This document shows positions 43,200 through 44,313 of a stretch of 44,313 nt of DNA, in pieces (position 1 is the stretch's first letter; every line of letters starts with the position of its first letter). The translations under genes were made by a program, and so were the position numbers. The stretch spans positions 1 to 44,313 of the forward strand of contig JAHELV010000029.1 in assembly GCA_024644015.1 (NCBI GenBank), written 5' to 3'. A model generated the notes under the pieces. The model was not told the origin of the DNA. It was given only the letters and a program-made list of their open reading frames with translations, and searched no databases. The DNA comes from Nitriliruptorales bacterium. GTDB taxonomy: Bacteria > Actinomycetota > Nitriliruptoria > Euzebyales > JAHELV01.

Positions 43200-44294
43200 A
43201 TGGGCGTGACCACGGACGAGGCGAGCCTCGATCTCGAGGACGTCGCCGTCGTCCGGCGGCGCGCGCTGCGCCGCGTGGTGATCATCGCCGGCGTCCTGTT
43301 GGTGTTGTTCGTCGTAGGTGCCACCGGTCTGTTCTTCGAGCGTCAGCAGGCGTACGACCGCAACATCGAACGGATCCCGGACGCCTTCCCGGCGGAAGCG
43401 GGCCGTCCGGAGCCCGCGCCCGACCCGCCGGCACGCGCGATGGCCCGTGCGGAGAACTGGCTGCTGGTGGGCTCGGACCGCAGAACCGAGGAGGGCACCA
43501 CAGGGGAGGATGCCAACGAGCCGTTGTGGCGCTTTGGCGCGCAGCGTGCCGACACGATCATGCTGGTCCATCTGCCGTCGGATCGCCGCCGCGTCTACCT
43601 CGTCTCGTTCCCACGCGACTCGTGGGTGCCGATCAAGGGGCACGGGAACGCGAAGATCAACGCCGCGCTGTCGTTCGGCGGTCCGCCACTGCTCATCGCG
43701 ACCATTGAGGACCTGACAGGGGTGCGGATCGACCACTTCGCGATCCTGGACTTCCAAGGCTTCGAAGCCATGACCGACGCACTCGGCGGCGTGGACGTCC
43801 GCGTCGCCAAGACGGTCACTGATACGGCACGCGACGTTGTATGGCCGGCGGGAACCCACCGTCTGGACGGCGAGCGGGCGTTGGATTTCGTACGACAGCG
43901 CTACAACCTGCCTGGCGGCGATTTCGACCGCATCAAACGCCAGCAGGCCTTCCTCAAGGCGCTCGCCGGCCGGGTCAACGACACCGACGTGCTGGGCAAT
44001 CCACTCCGACTCAACGCGTTCCTCGAGACCGCTACCAAGACCGTCAGCGTGGACGACACCGTCACCGTGTCGAATCTCCGCTCTCTGGCCGTACAGCTCC
44101 GGTCGGTCCGTCCAGACGACGTCGTCTTCATGACGATCCCAACGGCCGGGACCGGGACCGAAGATGGCCAGAGCGTCGTCTACCTCGATCGGACCGAGAG
44201 TCGGCCGCTGCATCGTGCACTGCGCAAGGACGCGGTCGGAGCGTATGTGGCTCGCGTCGACGACTCCGTCAACCAGGTCGACGAGGTTCGCTGA
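43200..44294 (+). CDS. LytR-CpsA-Psr (LCP) family cell-wall ligase
   Basis: This 364-residue membrane-anchored protein starts at ATG 43200, with GAGGATC about nine bases upstream. A short cytoplasmic acidic start and Arg cluster lead into one membrane helix (VVIIAGVLLVLFVVGATGLFF). The LCP domain follows: NWLLVGSDRR, RADTIMLVHLPSDRRRVYLVSFPRDSWVPIKGHGNAKINAALSFGG, FQGFEAMTDALGGVDVRV and GERALDFVRQRYNLPGGDFDRIKRQQAFLKAL, including the Arg/Asp residues that bind the polyprenyl-pyrophosphate substrate. These enzymes attach secondary polymers such as arabinogalactan or teichoic acids to peptidoglycan. The gene is complete and has no partner genes in the window. Confidence 0.92.
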   Translation: MGVTTDEASLDLEDVAVVRRRALRRVVIIAGVLLVLFVVGATGLFFERQQAYDRNIERIPDAFPAEAGRPEPAPDPPARAMARAENWLLVGSDRRTEEGTTGEDANEPLWRFGAQRADTIMLVHLPSDRRRVYLVSFPRDSWVPIKGHGNAKINAALSFGGPPLLIATIEDLTGVRIDHFAILDFQGFEAMTDALGGVDVRVAKTVTDTARDVVWPAGTHRLDGERALDFVRQRYNLPGGDFDRIKRQQAFLKALAGRVNDTDVLGNPLRLNAFLETATKTVSVDDTVTVSNLRSLAVQLRSVRPDDVVFMTIPTAGTGTEDGQSVVYLDRTESRPLHRALRKDAVGAYVARVDDSVNQVDEVR

Positions 44295-44313
44295 TCGCGC
44301 CGGCGCCGTGACG

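Overview
The window is about 44 kb of very GC-rich DNA with strong G/C bias at third codon positions, GTG starts, mycobacterial-type gene families (a coenzyme F420-type FrhB protein, a DUF574-type methyltransferase, a stand-alone LigD-like primase-polymerase, two DUF2252 proteins, an LCP-family protein) and 4-base GTGA gene overlaps. This suggests a high-GC actinobacterium; a deep-branching soil or saline lineage such as Nitriliruptoria is possible but is only a guess. No rRNA, tRNA, CRISPR array, transposase, integrase or phage gene was recognised.

Layout. (1) About 0.6-6.5 kb: two tandem secreted subtilases with C-terminal tails made of 15-17 perfect or near-perfect five-residue repeats (SGATW in the first, TGASW in the second), followed without a gap by a membrane GAF-GGDEF-EAL enzyme of cyclic di-GMP metabolism whose GTG start overlaps the protease stop. 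(2) 6.6-8.5 kb: a carboxymuconolactone-decarboxylase-fold protein without its CxxC pair, divergent from an F420-type iron-sulfur oxidoreductase subunit. (3) 8.6-15.3 kb: a 1,352-residue DUF4011/helicase/Vsr-like nuclease/DUF3320 protein, divergent from an unrecognised 789-residue protein with a central membrane hairpin. This is the best candidate for a defence locus. (4) 15.3-22.4 kb: Rho-N-DUF2252 protein, SGNH hydrolase, a LexA-box-like palindrome before a small basic/aromatic ORF, a 5'-truncated SRPBCC remnant, a 50-residue Arg-rich ORF, an intact SRPBCC protein, pirin, LigD-type primase-polymerase with two coupled small genes, and a VOC protein. (5) 22.4-31.4 kb: a second GGDEF-EAL protein (PAS type) divergent from a DUF574-type methyltransferase, two membrane proteins, and a phosphate-themed block (CYTH, CYTH-like and histidine phosphatase genes in one operon, divergent from a Na/Pi cotransporter with a PhoU-like tail). 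(6) 31.6-35.7 kb: ribokinase; a ribbon-helix-helix regulator with a phased operator, coupled to a PHB-depolymerase-family esterase; a MarR regulator and a YceI protein sharing two palindromes. (7) 35.7-44.3 kb: second DUF2252 protein, SDR, a large polytopic membrane hydrolase divergent from a single-pass CARDB-type surface protein, an SDR without the YxxxK pair, and an LCP-family cell-wall ligase.

The genes mostly form small transcription units rather than one pathway. The clearest functional links are protease pair plus cyclic di-GMP enzyme, the polyphosphate/phosphate block, the regulator-esterase pair, and the helicase-nuclease facing the unknown membrane protein. All family assignments come from reading motifs by eye; no search was run.
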